From Plantago major (Eukaryota > Streptophyta > Magnoliopsida > Lamiales > Plantaginaceae), in assembly GCA_026545765.1 (NCBI GenBank), contig CM048840.1:4671265-4735264 (forward strand): DNA of 64,000 bases, given 5' to 3'. This document shows, one piece after another, positions 34,901 through 44,739 of this stretch. The number at the start of each line of letters is the position of its first letter. Positions within the stretch are counted from its first letter, which is position 1. Below the pieces are notes generated by a model. The model was not told the DNA's origin and ran no database searches. It saw only the letters and a program-made list of their open reading frames with translations. A program made the translations under genes and the position numbers.

Positions 34901-35800
34901 TATTATACAGCCGGATATCGTCTGCCGCAAATAAGAAGACAATTTGATTAGCAATTTGTGAGTTGGCCTATGAATTTTTAATGTACAAAAAACTAAAATA
35001 CACTAGCTTAACTAGTTTATTAAACAGAATACAAAGAGTACAATAATCTTTAATCAAGTGACTAATCAACAAACATATGCTCCGCAACAAACTAAATAGA
35101 CCATTGTTGTTATTGATTTGGGGCTTTAATAACTTAAGAACATTAAGAATTTATATTTTAGAAAACAAGAATAGAAGAACTAAGAAGTAAGAACAAAGCA
35201 ACATGAAGAAAAGAAAGAAGGGGAAAGAAATTACCTGACTGTCCAGTGTCCTGTAAATACAATTATACAAAATCCGATTTCCGAAACCAATGCCGGTATG
35301 TTCTCCCATGGTATGCTGCCCCCTGCTAAGTCAGAGGCACAATGGTGTCATGGTGGCCCTTTCGATGGTCGCACTGTGAGTTGTGAGATCCCCAAATCAA
35401 AATTCTAAATTTCCAATAAATCCAGATTTCTAATATAACAGAACAAGAATTGTTGGATTTTGTTTGAATGGTTAGTTTAGGATGAAGGGTTGAAGAAGAA
35501 GAATGAAGGGTACCTATATACATGGAAATTGAACAGTAAACGTCCATTTTCTTCGATATTTGAGGAATTGAATGGATGGTTTAATGGAAGTTGAGAGAAA
35601 TTAGGCTAGAGATTGAAGAAGCAAGCAAAGAAATCGAGAAAGGAGACTGAAGAGGCGGCCGAATTCAATGCTATGTCCGGTGTCTGCGTTTTTCTTCCAG
35701 TATTCTTATTTAATTTTTTTTTATTGGGCCCTAAATTTTGGGCCTTGAGGGCCCTAGGCAAGGCGAGGCCCTGCGCGGTTGGGCTTACCACGCATGGGCT
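31935..35800 (-). mobile_element. hAT-superfamily transposon relic
   Basis: A - strand transposase relic is flanked by GGCCC-rich ends. The left end, from about 31938, reads GTACCGTCTTCGGGATTTAA and then CGAAATTTTTAAACGAGGCC. The right end, up to about 35790, reads GGGCCCTAAATTTTGGGCC then GGGCCCTAGGC. The latter resembles the GGGCC-rich termini of plant hAT elements of the zinc-finger/DUF4371 group. A noncoding leader separates the right end from the start codon at 34780. The 8-bp target duplication was not found, so the boundaries are approximate. Confidence 0.65.
32100..34780 (-). pseudogene. hAT transposase (TTF zinc finger, DUF4371, dimerisation domain), frameshifted
   Basis: Reading from 34780: a basic N-terminus (MAPKRKYESGYEKRKRKKRT) precedes an acidic region with tandem VPIQNSDDVP repeats at about 34420-34540. 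A TTF-type zinc finger follows (YDPRYWDGL to LVCFCCKVFRKG). The frame breaks near 34050, resumes at about 33995 with the DUF4371 region (ILDCTPDSSHQEQMLIILRY, then GKGYDNGSNMKG), breaks at about 33200 and again near 33010. The C-terminal hAT dimerisation domain (PVTVASAERSFSKLKLVKSY, then LRTTMSQEQLNGLAMMAIEN) occupies 32348-32100. At least three frameshifts make it inactive. These proteins are sometimes annotated as zinc-finger MYM-type 1-like, and their origin is hAT transposase. Confidence 0.88.
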
Positions 35801-35907
35801 TAGTCGGGCCTGTTCATGCTGGGATTATACCGAATATGATCCGACCGAGTTATACGGTCAAGACTTAAGCGTGCAGAAAATGCTGGAAAACATGATAAGT
35901 TAGAGAC

Positions 35908-35938
35908 GTATGTGGGGATTGAACCAACGACCACAGTT
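35908..35938 (-). pseudogene. tRNA-Lys relic (T-arm only)
   Basis: GTATGTGGGGATTGAACCAACGACC is a mutated version of the 3' part of the intact tRNA-Lys 76 bp to its right. The flanks also match: AAAATGCTGGAAAACATGAT against AAAATGCTGAAAAATATGAT, and AGACTTAAGC before both. A unit of about 95 bp was thus tandemly duplicated and this copy then lost most of its tRNA. Confidence 0.75.
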
Positions 35939-35983
35939 AAGACTTAAGCACAAAATGCTGAAAAATATGATAAAGTAGAGACA

Positions 35984-36056
35984 CGCCGTCTGTGGGAATC
36001 GAACCCACGACCACATGGTTAAAAGCCATGCGCTCTACCAGCTGAGCTAAGACGGC
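35984..36056 (-). tRNA. tRNA-Lys(UUU), copy 1
   Basis: This is a 73-nt complete cloverleaf on the - strand. The acceptor stem is GCCGTCT/AGACGGC with discriminator G. The D arm is GCTC...GAGC. The anticodon stem is CATGG/CCATG around the loop CTTTTAA (anticodon UUU), and the T arm is GTGGG TTCGATT CCCAC. The internal A box (TAGCTCAGCTGG) and B box (GGTTCGATTCC) for RNA polymerase III are intact. No intron. It is identical to the copy at 37250-37322. Confidence 0.97.
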
Positions 36057-36559
36057 ATTGTTAAGAACAATTGTACACACCTGCTTAAAATTCATACCCT
36101 GGGTTAACAATTTAAATTTCATGATGGCAGCTCAGAAAAACAACAGCATTCCTATGTAAAGGCGGGGTTCTTAACATGTCCACATAATAATCGTCTATGG
36201 TAAAACAGTTGTATCTTCAAAACATCTACTTCCGGTTAACCAACGAAGGTCACAAAAATCATCTTTCGCTAATTTGCACACTATACCAACCAAACGCGCA
36301 AAGTAACTGAACAGATACAATCAAGTCTTGAGAAGCAAATCAATTCTTGAGTTACGTTGGATATAATGTCATTATTACAGAATATTTCTTTCTTCATTGA
36401 TGAATTATCTACAGTTAAGCCAAACAGTCTGAAGACTAGTAGAAAAAGATTTCAATAACCAAAACTATTCATTCCATTGAATGGAATTTATTCACTTCAC
36501 ACTGAAGATGGTTAAGTCATAAGACGTAATTAATCACCGGGAAAAAAAAAAAAAAAAAG
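36057..36559. other. Spacer between tRNA copy 1 and psi2, homologous to 37530-38150
   Basis: No gene. Blocks such as AACATGTCCACATAAT, ACAATCAAGTCTTGAGAA, TCTGAAGACTAGTAGAAAAA and CATTCCATTGAATGGAATTT align in order with the spacer between tRNA copy 2 and gene C. This shows duplication of a tRNA-plus-BBE unit. Confidence 0.7.
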
Positions 36560-36690
36560 TACAAACCTTACCAATACAATACACATGTAGCATTCTCAGT
36601 GCTGCAACTGCACCTCCTGCTACAAAAATTCTGTTCCTGCAATCAGTTTTTGCCACCGGAATAGATTCTTTCCTCCAGTGTTCATGAGAA
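36560..36690 (+). pseudogene. BBE-like N-terminal relic (psi2)
   Basis: The sequence ACCTTACCAATACAATACAC aligns with the start of gene D, just after its ATG. Further on, one frame reads FLQSVFATGIDSFLQCS followed by TGA. This is the end of a signal peptide and the N-terminal Cys motif of the family. Nothing downstream continues the gene. It occupies the position relative to tRNA copy 1 that gene C occupies relative to tRNA copy 2. Confidence 0.7.
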
Positions 36691-37249
36691 TTCAACCGCC
36701 AGAGAACATGACAAATTTTCCCCATTTTTACGACTCACCTGTGTGTTATAATTAAAATCCCAAAGAAGCATTAAGGTTTAGACAGGTTTAATGTACATAG
36801 CAAAATAGAAATATAGTAAAATTTATCAGACGATGCTTCAAGACTATCTTAATCTGATAATGCTCAAATACAGTTACACCGTATATATATGATCAGACTG
36901 ACTCATACCGAATGTGTTCTACATCAACTGTTATCAAATGGGTCGTATTTTCAGCAAATGCTAAACCAAGTAAAAACATCTAACTCTCTATCATAATGTG
37001 TTGGGGTTAATGTAGCCCTGTAGGAGGGCTTCAATTGCCTGGCATGATCATAACCCACGTGAAGAACATAAAAAAAAAAACAGTTCAAGATAGCTAAGCT
37101 CCAAAAAAAAAAAAAAACAGAATGACAAAAAGAAAGAGAGAAACAAGCATAATCTCTACCAACACAAGATATAATGGTCCAGTGAATTTAGCAAGAAAGG
37201 CCCAAGGAGTATTAACTATTACAGAAGAAAAAAAACATAATCTAAACAA
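36691..37249. other. Noncoding spacer before tRNA copy 2
   Basis: The first part (36705-36880) is homologous to 31738-31905. The remainder is AT-rich with A-runs near 37070-37115. No gene is visible. Confidence 0.5.
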
Positions 37250-37322
37250 CGCCGTCTGTGGGAATCGAACCCACGACCACATGGTTAAAAGCCATGCGCT
37301 CTACCAGCTGAGCTAAGACGGC
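37250..37322 (-). tRNA. tRNA-Lys(UUU), copy 2
   Basis: This is a 73-nt cloverleaf identical to the copy at 35984-36056: anticodon loop CTTTTAA, intact A and B boxes, 7-bp acceptor stem and discriminator G. It is transcribed away from gene C, whose ATG is about 1 kb to the right. Confidence 0.97.
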
Positions 37323-38306
37323 CTTGTTATGTGTATACAATTGTAATACTAGTCTTATCTTCCGAAAATAACAATTGGAATATCATTTCAAAGCCCATTG
37401 CTCAACAGTATAATGGCAGATGAGGAAAGACCATCAACATGAAGATCATGTTTAAAGGGCTAAAGAACTTGTGGTCTTGCAGAACTACGACGAAAGAACA
37501 CTTCATATACTCATCATGAAACATCTAGGTTATAACATGTCCACATAATCTTCTATGTTGAAACATTTTTATCTTCAAAGGAGGCCTACCCATCATAGGA
37601 TTTTGCTTTATTTAATCCATTGCCACATTAGACAGCATATTGCTTTATTTAATCCATTCCAAGAGAAATAGAGAATATTGAAGATAGAGTGGTAGAATCA
37701 CAGCTTTTGTTAGATGATGTTTTGATTGTGCTGGAGAATAAAGATTTGGGGAGAAATTGGAAAGATTTTCTTCAGACTCAACAAAAGATTAGATATGAAA
37801 GATTCGGTGGTAAAATCTTGACTTATTTGACGTAATAACCAGTAGAGAACAGCTCCAAAGAGTTCACTAAAGGTTACACTAACACATGTGACAAAATTAC
37901 GAAAATCATCCATAGCAAATTTGCATATCACCAACCAAAACACTTGATCAAATAAGACATATCAATCAAGTCTCAAGAATCAAATAACTCTCGAGTCATG
38001 ATAGAAAATTAAGTCATTACTAAAAAATGTTTCTTAATTGATGAACTAATCACATTTAACCCAAGTGTCTGAAGTGTAGGAGAAAAACGATTTAATTGAG
38101 GAAAAGTATTTATTCCATTGACTGCAATTTAATCACATTTAAGATGGAAATTGTAACATATACTACCACTAAAGGTAAGTAATTGAACCGAGTCCAATTT
38201 TTCATAATATGTAACAGACATGCATAGAAACAGCAAAATTTCTGCAGTATATAAAGCACCATAGACAAGAGAATTATCACCAAAGTCCGCAAAGACAAAA
38301 TAAAGC
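37323..38306 (+). promoter_or_regulatory. Upstream region of gene C; TATA box 38248-38255
   Basis: TATATAAA lies 52-59 bp before the ATG. The text TATATAAAGCACCATAGAC is identical to that around the TATA box of gene D (43022-43029), so the core promoters of C and D are recent duplicates. The rest of the region matches the psi2 upstream spacer in blocks and carries no gene. Confidence 0.6.
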
Positions 38307-39953
38307 ATGAAGAACTCTTACCAATCCATATCATATGTAGCACTATTGCTACTAGTATTCAGCTCTCTGGAATCTGTTTCCGCAACCGATACAGATTTGT
38401 TCCTCCACTGCCTATCTACCTCAGCCTACACAATCCCAAAAGGCCAATTAGCAAATATCACATACACGCCAAGCAGTAAAAACTACACCATCGTGTTACA
38501 AGACTCCATTAGAAATGCTCGTTTCAACACTTCTACAACCCTAAAACCAAATGTTATTGTAACACCATCAAAAGAATCACAGGTGCAGGATATCGTACTA
38601 TGTGCCAAGAAGGTCGGGTTGCAGCTGAGGATTCGTAGCGGAGGGCACGACTATGATGGTCTTTCGTACACTTCCAAGTCCAAGACCCCGTTTGTTGTTC
38701 TTGACATGTTCAACCTCCGAAGTATCACGATCAACATGAAGGATGAAACAGCATGTGTACAAGCCGGGGCGACTTTAGGTGAACTCTACTATAAAATATG
38801 GGAAAATAGTAAAACACATGCTTTTCCGGCTGGAGTTTGCCCAACTATCGGTGTAGGTGGACACTTCAGTGGAGGAGGCTACGGCAACATGATGCGGAAA
38901 TATGCAATATCTGTCGACAACGTGATTGATGCACAGATTGTTGATGCGAAAGGTCAAATTCTGGACAGAAAGGGGATGGGCGAAGATGTCTTTTGGGCTA
39001 TTAGGGGAGGTGGTGGAGCAAGTTTTGGTGTCATTCTATCATACAAACTAAAATTAGTCCGTGTGCCACCAGTCGTGACGGTTTTTAATGTTCCAAGAAC
39101 CTTGGAACAAAATGCAACAGATCTTGTTCACCGCTGGCAGTACATTGCACCCAAACTTGAAAAAGATCTATTTATGAGGGTACAGTTAGATTCGGTTGGT
39201 GGTGAAGGCACAACTAAGAGGACCGCAAGGGCATCTTTTAATGCAATGTTTCTTGGGGATTCGAAAAAACTAGTGTCGTTAATTGAAAAGGAGTTTCCTG
39301 AATTAGGATTGAAGAAAATGGACTGCACAGAAATGAGCTGGATACAGACGGTCTTATCCTGGTCCGGACTCCCACTAAATACTCCTGAGGCCTTGCTGAA
39401 CCGAAAATCTCATCAATTCGCCTTCATGAAAATGAAATCTGATTACGTCAAATCGCCTATTTCCAAGGATGGACTGGAAGGCCTATTGCAGAGAATAGCT
39501 AAATTGGGGAACATAATGATGCAACTCAATCCATACGGCGGGAAAATGAGTGAAATTCCCGAGTCCGCAATAGCATTTCCTCATAGAGCAGGAATCCTTT
39601 TCAAGATGCAGTACATTAAGCTATGGACTGAAGAAGGGATTGAAGCCGAAGAGAGAAATATAAATGAACTCAGAAAGCTATACGAGTACATGACACCTTT
39701 TGTGTCCAAGAATCCAAGAGAAGCATTCCTTAATTATAGAGACATCGACATTGGTAGCAAGGATAATGGCCCAGAAGCTTACGAGAAAGCTAAGGTTTAT
39801 GGACTGAAATACTTCAAGAACAACTTCGATAGATTGGTAAAGGTGAAGACTGAATTTGATCCCGATAACTTCTTCAGTTATGAACAAAGCATCCCAACTC
39901 TAAAGCAGACACCAGCAGGAGAAGGCCCTATTAGTCCCTTGGCTCCAATGTAG
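38307..39953 (+). CDS. BBE-like FAD-linked oxidoreductase, gene C (predicted dehydrogenase)
   Basis: This is an intact single-exon gene of 548 aa. The signal peptide (1-26) is MKNSYQSISYVALLLLVFSS then LESVSA. Cysteines C35 and C99 match the conserved disulphide. FAD-linking residues are H114 (SGGHDYDG, with Asp in place of the usual Glu) and C178 (FPAGVC). The gatekeeper is I181, which in the pollen allergen Phl p 4 blocks oxygen, so a non-oxygen electron acceptor is likely. Y192, K433, Q435 and Y477 complete the active site. Oddity: the otherwise invariant Trp in ETAWVQAG is Cys here (C150, TGT in place of TGG). The C-terminal tail is longer than in D (TPAGEGPISPLAPM). Gene D is its closest intact paralogue. 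Confidence 0.94.
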   Translation: MKNSYQSISYVALLLLVFSSLESVSATDTDLFLHCLSTSAYTIPKGQLANITYTPSSKNYTIVLQDSIRNARFNTSTTLKPNVIVTPSKESQVQDIVLCAKKVGLQLRIRSGGHDYDGLSYTSKSKTPFVVLDMFNLRSITINMKDETACVQAGATLGELYYKIWENSKTHAFPAGVCPTIGVGGHFSGGGYGNMMRKYAISVDNVIDAQIVDAKGQILDRKGMGEDVFWAIRGGGGASFGVILSYKLKLVRVPPVVTVFNVPRTLEQNATDLVHRWQYIAPKLEKDLFMRVQLDSVGGEGTTKRTARASFNAMFLGDSKKLVSLIEKEFPELGLKKMDCTEMSWIQTVLSWSGLPLNTPEALLNRKSHQFAFMKMKSDYVKSPISKDGLEGLLQRIAKLGNIMMQLNPYGGKMSEIPESAIAFPHRAGILFKMQYIKLWTEEGIEAEERNINELRKLYEYMTPFVSKNPREAFLNYRDIDIGSKDNGPEAYEKAKVYGLKYFKNNFDRLVKVKTEFDPDNFFSYEQSIPTLKQTPAGEGPISPLAPM

Positions 39954-40540
39954 ATTATATGTGTTCCCATTAAAAACGAAAACAATATGGTGAAATAGTG
40001 GATTTCAAATTTACAAATCTCAAGAGTTTTCTCGCTTGAAAACTTTAATTCACCAGAGAAATTTATCATTAGAATTATGCGCCCAGTTCACAATATGAGC
40101 AGAAACACATCTGTTATGAAGTAAAGTCTAAAGTTAAGCTTCAATTCTGCCACCGTCAGTGAAATTCATTTTGTGCCATAGTTCATGCTTGAGTAACTCT
40201 GCAGTGTAATCAGTATTCTATAATCGCAATACCATACCGAGAAAGTAAACTCTGCAACTATTTTACCACAGTAAGAAACTGCAATAATGCTTGAGTTTTC
40301 ATATCACTGCAAATGTTACAATCAAGCTCCCTCCATATGTACTTGAGAAATATAAAGAATTATAAAAGATCATGGTTTTCATTTTTGATTTGAAGGAATG
40401 TTTGAGGTTTCTGAAAGAAGATTTTCATTGTTGAGATTTTCAAATCATTTTGCAGTAATTTAGAAACGAACAACAAATTTTAACATGTTTTCAATTTGGT
40501 GGGATGATAAACAGAAACATTTACCATAACCAAAAAGAAA
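39954..40540. other. Noncoding spacer between gene C and psi3
   Basis: This is AT-rich 3' flanking sequence of gene C. No frame or repeat of note is visible. Confidence 0.45.
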
Positions 40541-40750
40541 AATTACAAAGAACTCTTACCGCTGCACACGGCCAGCATCTAGCTTTCTGCACTTTGCATC
40601 CTTTCCGCATCCCCTGACTTCCAATTAGCGAGTATCAATCTGCACTCAACAAGAACACTTATCGAATATCACGTGCACACAACCGAGTTCAAACTACAGT
40701 TATCTTGCAGGAGTACATTAGAAACACTACTGCAATCTCTACACACCATG
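40541..40750 (+). pseudogene. BBE-like N-terminal relic (psi3)
   Basis: TTACAAAGAACTCTTACC at about 40543 aligns with the first codons of genes C and D (ATGAAGAACTCTTACC), but the ATG is lost. Later, one frame reads LSNITCTQPSSNYSYLAGVH and then TAG. This corresponds to the segment LSNITFTP..NNYT in gene D, and AGTACATTAGAAACACTAC continues the match to IRNARFNT. No FAD-binding domain follows. It is a decayed copy of the C/D sub-group, located between them. Confidence 0.75.
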
Positions 40751-42628
40751 GGAAGAGGCAAAAGGTACCGGCAAAGTTGGACTAGAGCTGACAACCAATG
40801 ACAAATAGAGTAAACAGAATTAGCATACAGCTTAGATACTTCAATTAATTTTGTGCAAGTAATTTTAAACAAATAATGGAAAAAATGCAAATGGCTTTGG
40901 ATTTCATTCAACAAATCAAATTGACAGATAAGTCGCTGGCTCTAAGCCCGTGATCTACTAAGTGATATGAAAGTGAATGCTTTGAAAAGGCTTTACATAT
41001 ATAAGGAAATAATTCAAATGTTAAACAATATATTGAGTAATATAGTCAGTTACTTTGTTAATGAACCATATAATGTCATTATATATACTACTGCATAACA
41101 TTTCTTAAAAATTATAGTAGGCTGAAGAGATATTAGACAAGTAGAGAAAACCAACATATCGAAACTATTTTTAGTAGGCCTAATTTCAGCACAGAGGCTC
41201 AGTAGGCGGAAACTCTCTCCTTCGGTTCCTTGGTATTTAGATCCTATCCATACCTCCAAATATAAATAAATTTACCGTAATAAGATTAGATGCTATGTAA
41301 CACACACACACACACACACACAGAGTATATATATATATATACCCTAATATTAAAAATTATTGTTGACCTGTTGTTCTTTTTACTAGGTTGACAGATATTT
41401 GTTTCTATCTGTTTGTCTTTGAATCCGAAACATGGTGGAAGGTCAGAGACATTAGTAAAAAAGTCTTTTATCAGTAAATTTTAAAGCATACTCGTTGCTC
41501 CCAATATATTCGCACAGCCAACTGTTTATGTCTTCAATCACATTGTATTGTCACTCAACTCGGTTGAAGTTAGTGATTTGTGTTTCTCTACTAATGACAA
41601 TTGAGTTCCCTAATGTTTGTTGTGTCTTGATCTGTAGTAAAAATAAGATTGTTATAAATTCCTGTGAAGCACTATAGGCTTTCTTGCACAGAGATCTATA
41701 TCCATAAATGACTAAAGCCATGGACTAGCATGCTCTCAAACCATATCAAATTGAGTATCCACAAAAGTAATAATGGCATATATAGGTACTTTAGGTTACA
41801 GGGGAAATCGCTCTGTGTTTATGAGCAACCATTTTACTAATAAACAAACCGGACATGGTATACTTCGTACCATCTACTAGTGACGAATTGGACAAATATT
41901 TTCTTATTTAGAGGGAGTTTGCAAGAGCTTTTTAAAACTTTATGGGGCATTTTACCGGCTAATAAGCCCTTTGACATGTTTGAAAGTATATCGTTTGGCT
42001 TCTGCTTGACAATCTATTAGCAAGCTAATAGGTGATTGTGCACACATCCTTGGTGTATTGTTAGTTCTTCTCTCTTCGGAGGTGTCACAGCCTTTGAAAT
42101 GCTTATGCGTCTATGCAATGATGTCATTGGGTTGATACATTGAGTCATTCCCAAGAGGGTAATAGATTAATTGGTCTTTCTGGAAAACACGGGATAACTT
42201 GCCACATAATATTACAGACCATTAACATGAAGACAGATGCAACACCAATTTCATTTCCTCTGTGATTTCCTTTAGGCTTTGTTTGTTCGGGGGAAAATGA
42301 GGGAAACAAAACTAAATTAGGCAAAACTATATTCTCCTACAAAATGTTGGTGGAAAGTGGAAACTGGAAAACCGAAAGTTCTCTTATTTTCTAATTGGAT
42401 TTGACATAGGGAATTCTTTTATAAAAAAGTCCTAAACATTAGGAAAGACCACATTTTATGTATGTCAGTGTAACTTACATCACCACCCACCAAAGTGTTA
42501 GGCATGGAGGAAAAACTAGAAGTAGTTTCTTACAGGACTTAGGATTTTCATTTATTTGATTATTCATCTTTAGACTTAAAGTTCAAGATTTCATTTCGTA
42601 TGGAATAATCAACAGAGTTTACACAGGC
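40751..42628. other. Gene-free interval between psi3 and gene D
   Basis: It contains a compound (CA)n/(TA)n microsatellite at 41300-41342 and a possible Tourist-like MITE opening (GGCTTTGTTTGTTCGGGGG) at about 42272, for which I found no clear partner end. Otherwise it is AT-rich sequence without supported genes. Confidence 0.5.
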
Positions 42629-42773
42629 TCAGTAAACACGGAAGGAAAGCTCGCAAAAACCAGTAGGGTCACATGTCAAGTTGTGAGCAAGTTCATTCCC
42701 CTCCCTGTGGATATGGTGTGCACAGAAATAAAACAAGAACACATTCTGCTAATATCAACAATAACTGCACCTT
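42629..42773 (-). pseudogene. LINE RNase H C-terminal fragment
   Basis: On the - strand a frame reads HIHREGNELAHNLTCDPTG, then FCELSFRVY*, with TGA at 42631-42629. The HxxREGNxxAH phrase is the C-terminal end of the RNase H-like domain in plant LINEs and related retroelements. A 1-nt frameshift separates it from the preceding GAVIVDISRMCSCFISVH. It is a small relic, and no poly(A) tail or target duplication was assigned. Confidence 0.6.
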
Positions 42774-43070
42774 ACTTTTTGGCAGCATTTTTTTTTCCCA
42801 GGAAAATTTTAGTTGCCTATTTTTGGTGAGATAATTTGAAATATATATTATAAGTTTGAATTATTTTTCCAGATTTTCCGAATTTTCTAAGTCACACCAA
42901 ATGAAAGGGAATTATGATGCACTTTATTAAAAAAAAAAAAAAAAAAAAAAAAGGAAAGAAATATGATGCACTCAATTTACCAATTTCCTTAATCTAATTA
43001 ATGTCCTCTCCAATTTGTATGTATATAAAGCACCATAGACAAGTCAGGATGAATCACCACAGAACAAAGC
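42774..43070 (+). promoter_or_regulatory. Upstream region of gene D; TATA box 43022-43029
   Basis: TATATAAA lies 42-49 bp before the ATG. The text TATATAAAGCACCATAGAC is shared with gene C. An A-run of about 24 bases (42929-42952) lies upstream. Confidence 0.6.
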
Positions 43071-44678
43071 ATGAAGAACTCTTACCAATACAAATTATTT
43101 GTAGCACTCTTGCTACTAGTATTCTGCTTTCTCGAATCTGGTTCAGCCATCGAGACAGATTTGTTCGTCCAGTGTTTATCAACCTCAGCCCACAAATATC
43201 CAAAAGGCCAACTTTCAAATATCACATTCACACCAAATGATAATAATTACACATTAGCTTTACAAGCCTCCATTAGAAATGCTCGTTTCAACACTTCCAC
43301 AACCCCAAAACCAAAGGTCATCGTAACGCCATTGACAGAACTAGAAGTGTCAGATGTCGTACAATGTGCCAAGAAGGTCGGACTGTCGCTGAGGACCAGA
43401 AGCGGGGGCCATGATTACGAAGGTCTTTCCTACACATCCAAGACCCCATTTGTCCTTCTTGACATGTTCAACCTCAGATCCATCGAGATCAACTTGACAG
43501 ATGAGACGGCTTGGGTACAAGCCGGAGCAACGTTAGGCGAACTCTATTACAAAATATGGGAAAATAGCAAAACACATGCTTTCCCAGCTGGAGTTTGTCC
43601 GACTATCGGCGTGGGTGGACACATCAGTGGAGGTGGCTATGGCAACCTAATGCGGAAATATGGCATATCTGCTGACAATGTGATCGATGCAAAGATTGTT
43701 GATGCAAAAAGTCGGATTTTGGACAGGAAGGGGATGGGAGAAGACGTATTTTGGGCTATTAGAGGAGGTGGTGGAGCGAGCTTTGGTGCCATACTGTCAT
43801 ACAGAATCAAACTAGTCCGTGTGCCATCGCTTGTGACAGTTTTCAATGTTTCAAGAACTTTGGAACAAAATGTGACAGATCTTGTTCACAGTTGGCAAAG
43901 CATTGCACCCAAACTTGATAAAGATCTCTTCGTGAGGGTGCAGTTTGATGCGGTTGTTGGTGAAGGTACAACCAAAAGGACAGTAAAGGCAACTTTTATC
44001 GGAATGTTTCTTGGTGAAGCAGAAAACCTACTGTCCTTGATGAAAGAGAAGTTCCCCGAATTGGGATTGACGAATACAGATTGCAAGGAGATGAGTTGGG
44101 TAAAGTCTCTCCTTTTCTGGTACGAACTCCCAGTCGAGACCCCTGAGACTGCCTTGCTGGACCGAAAACCGAGCCAACCCCAATTCACCAAGAAGAAATC
44201 TGATTACGTTAAATCTCCCATCTCAAAGGAGGGTTTGTATGGACTATTGCAACGAATTGCCAAATTGGGGAATGTAAGAATGCAACTCAATCCATATGGT
44301 GGAAAAATGAGCGAAGTTCCTGAGTCAGCAATAGCATTTCCTCATAGAGCAGGAATCCTTTTCAAGATTCAGTACATTACATTCTGGACTGAAGAAGGGA
44401 TTGCAGCTGAGCAGAGAAACATTCAAGAACTTAGAAAGCTGTACGAGTACATGACACCTTTTGTGTCGAAGAATCCAAGAGAAGCCTTCCTCTCCTATAG
44501 AGACGTCGACATTGGTAGGACGGATAATGGTCCGAATGCTTATAATGAATCTAAGGTTTTTGGACTCAAACTCTTCAAGAACAACTTCTACAGATTGGTA
44601 AGGGTGAAGACTGAATTTGATCCAGAAAACTTCTTCAGTTATGAACAAAGCATCCCACCTATAAGGAAAACAGATTGA
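43071..44678 (+). CDS. BBE-like FAD-linked oxidoreductase, gene D (predicted dehydrogenase)
   Basis: This is an intact single-exon gene of 535 aa, highly similar to gene C. The signal peptide is residues 1-26. C35 and C99 form the expected disulphide. FAD is linked through H114 (SGGHDYEG) and C176 (FPAGVC). The gatekeeper is I179, as in C, so poor oxygen reactivity is predicted. Y190, K432, Q434 and Y476 are present. The tyrosine sits in LSYRDVD, where the usual Asn before it is Ser. Unlike gene C, the Trp of ETAWVQAG (W148) is kept. The protein ends shortly after the conserved YEQSIP motif. Core promoter text is shared with C. Confidence 0.95.
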   Translation: MKNSYQYKLFVALLLLVFCFLESGSAIETDLFVQCLSTSAHKYPKGQLSNITFTPNDNNYTLALQASIRNARFNTSTTPKPKVIVTPLTELEVSDVVQCAKKVGLSLRTRSGGHDYEGLSYTSKTPFVLLDMFNLRSIEINLTDETAWVQAGATLGELYYKIWENSKTHAFPAGVCPTIGVGGHISGGGYGNLMRKYGISADNVIDAKIVDAKSRILDRKGMGEDVFWAIRGGGGASFGAILSYRIKLVRVPSLVTVFNVSRTLEQNVTDLVHSWQSIAPKLDKDLFVRVQFDAVVGEGTTKRTVKATFIGMFLGEAENLLSLMKEKFPELGLTNTDCKEMSWVKSLLFWYELPVETPETALLDRKPSQPQFTKKKSDYVKSPISKEGLYGLLQRIAKLGNVRMQLNPYGGKMSEVPESAIAFPHRAGILFKIQYITFWTEEGIAAEQRNIQELRKLYEYMTPFVSKNPREAFLSYRDVDIGRTDNGPNAYNESKVFGLKLFKNNFYRLVRVKTEFDPENFFSYEQSIPPIRKTD

Positions 44679-44739
44679 ATGCAGGTATAATTTTTCATTG
44701 GTAATGAAAATAGAACTGCCATAGCAGTTTTTTACTTTT

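Noticed and set aside
37094-37316. Small protein frames overlapping tRNA copy 2 on both strands
   Set aside because: The sequence is fully explained by the tRNA-Lys gene and its flanks.
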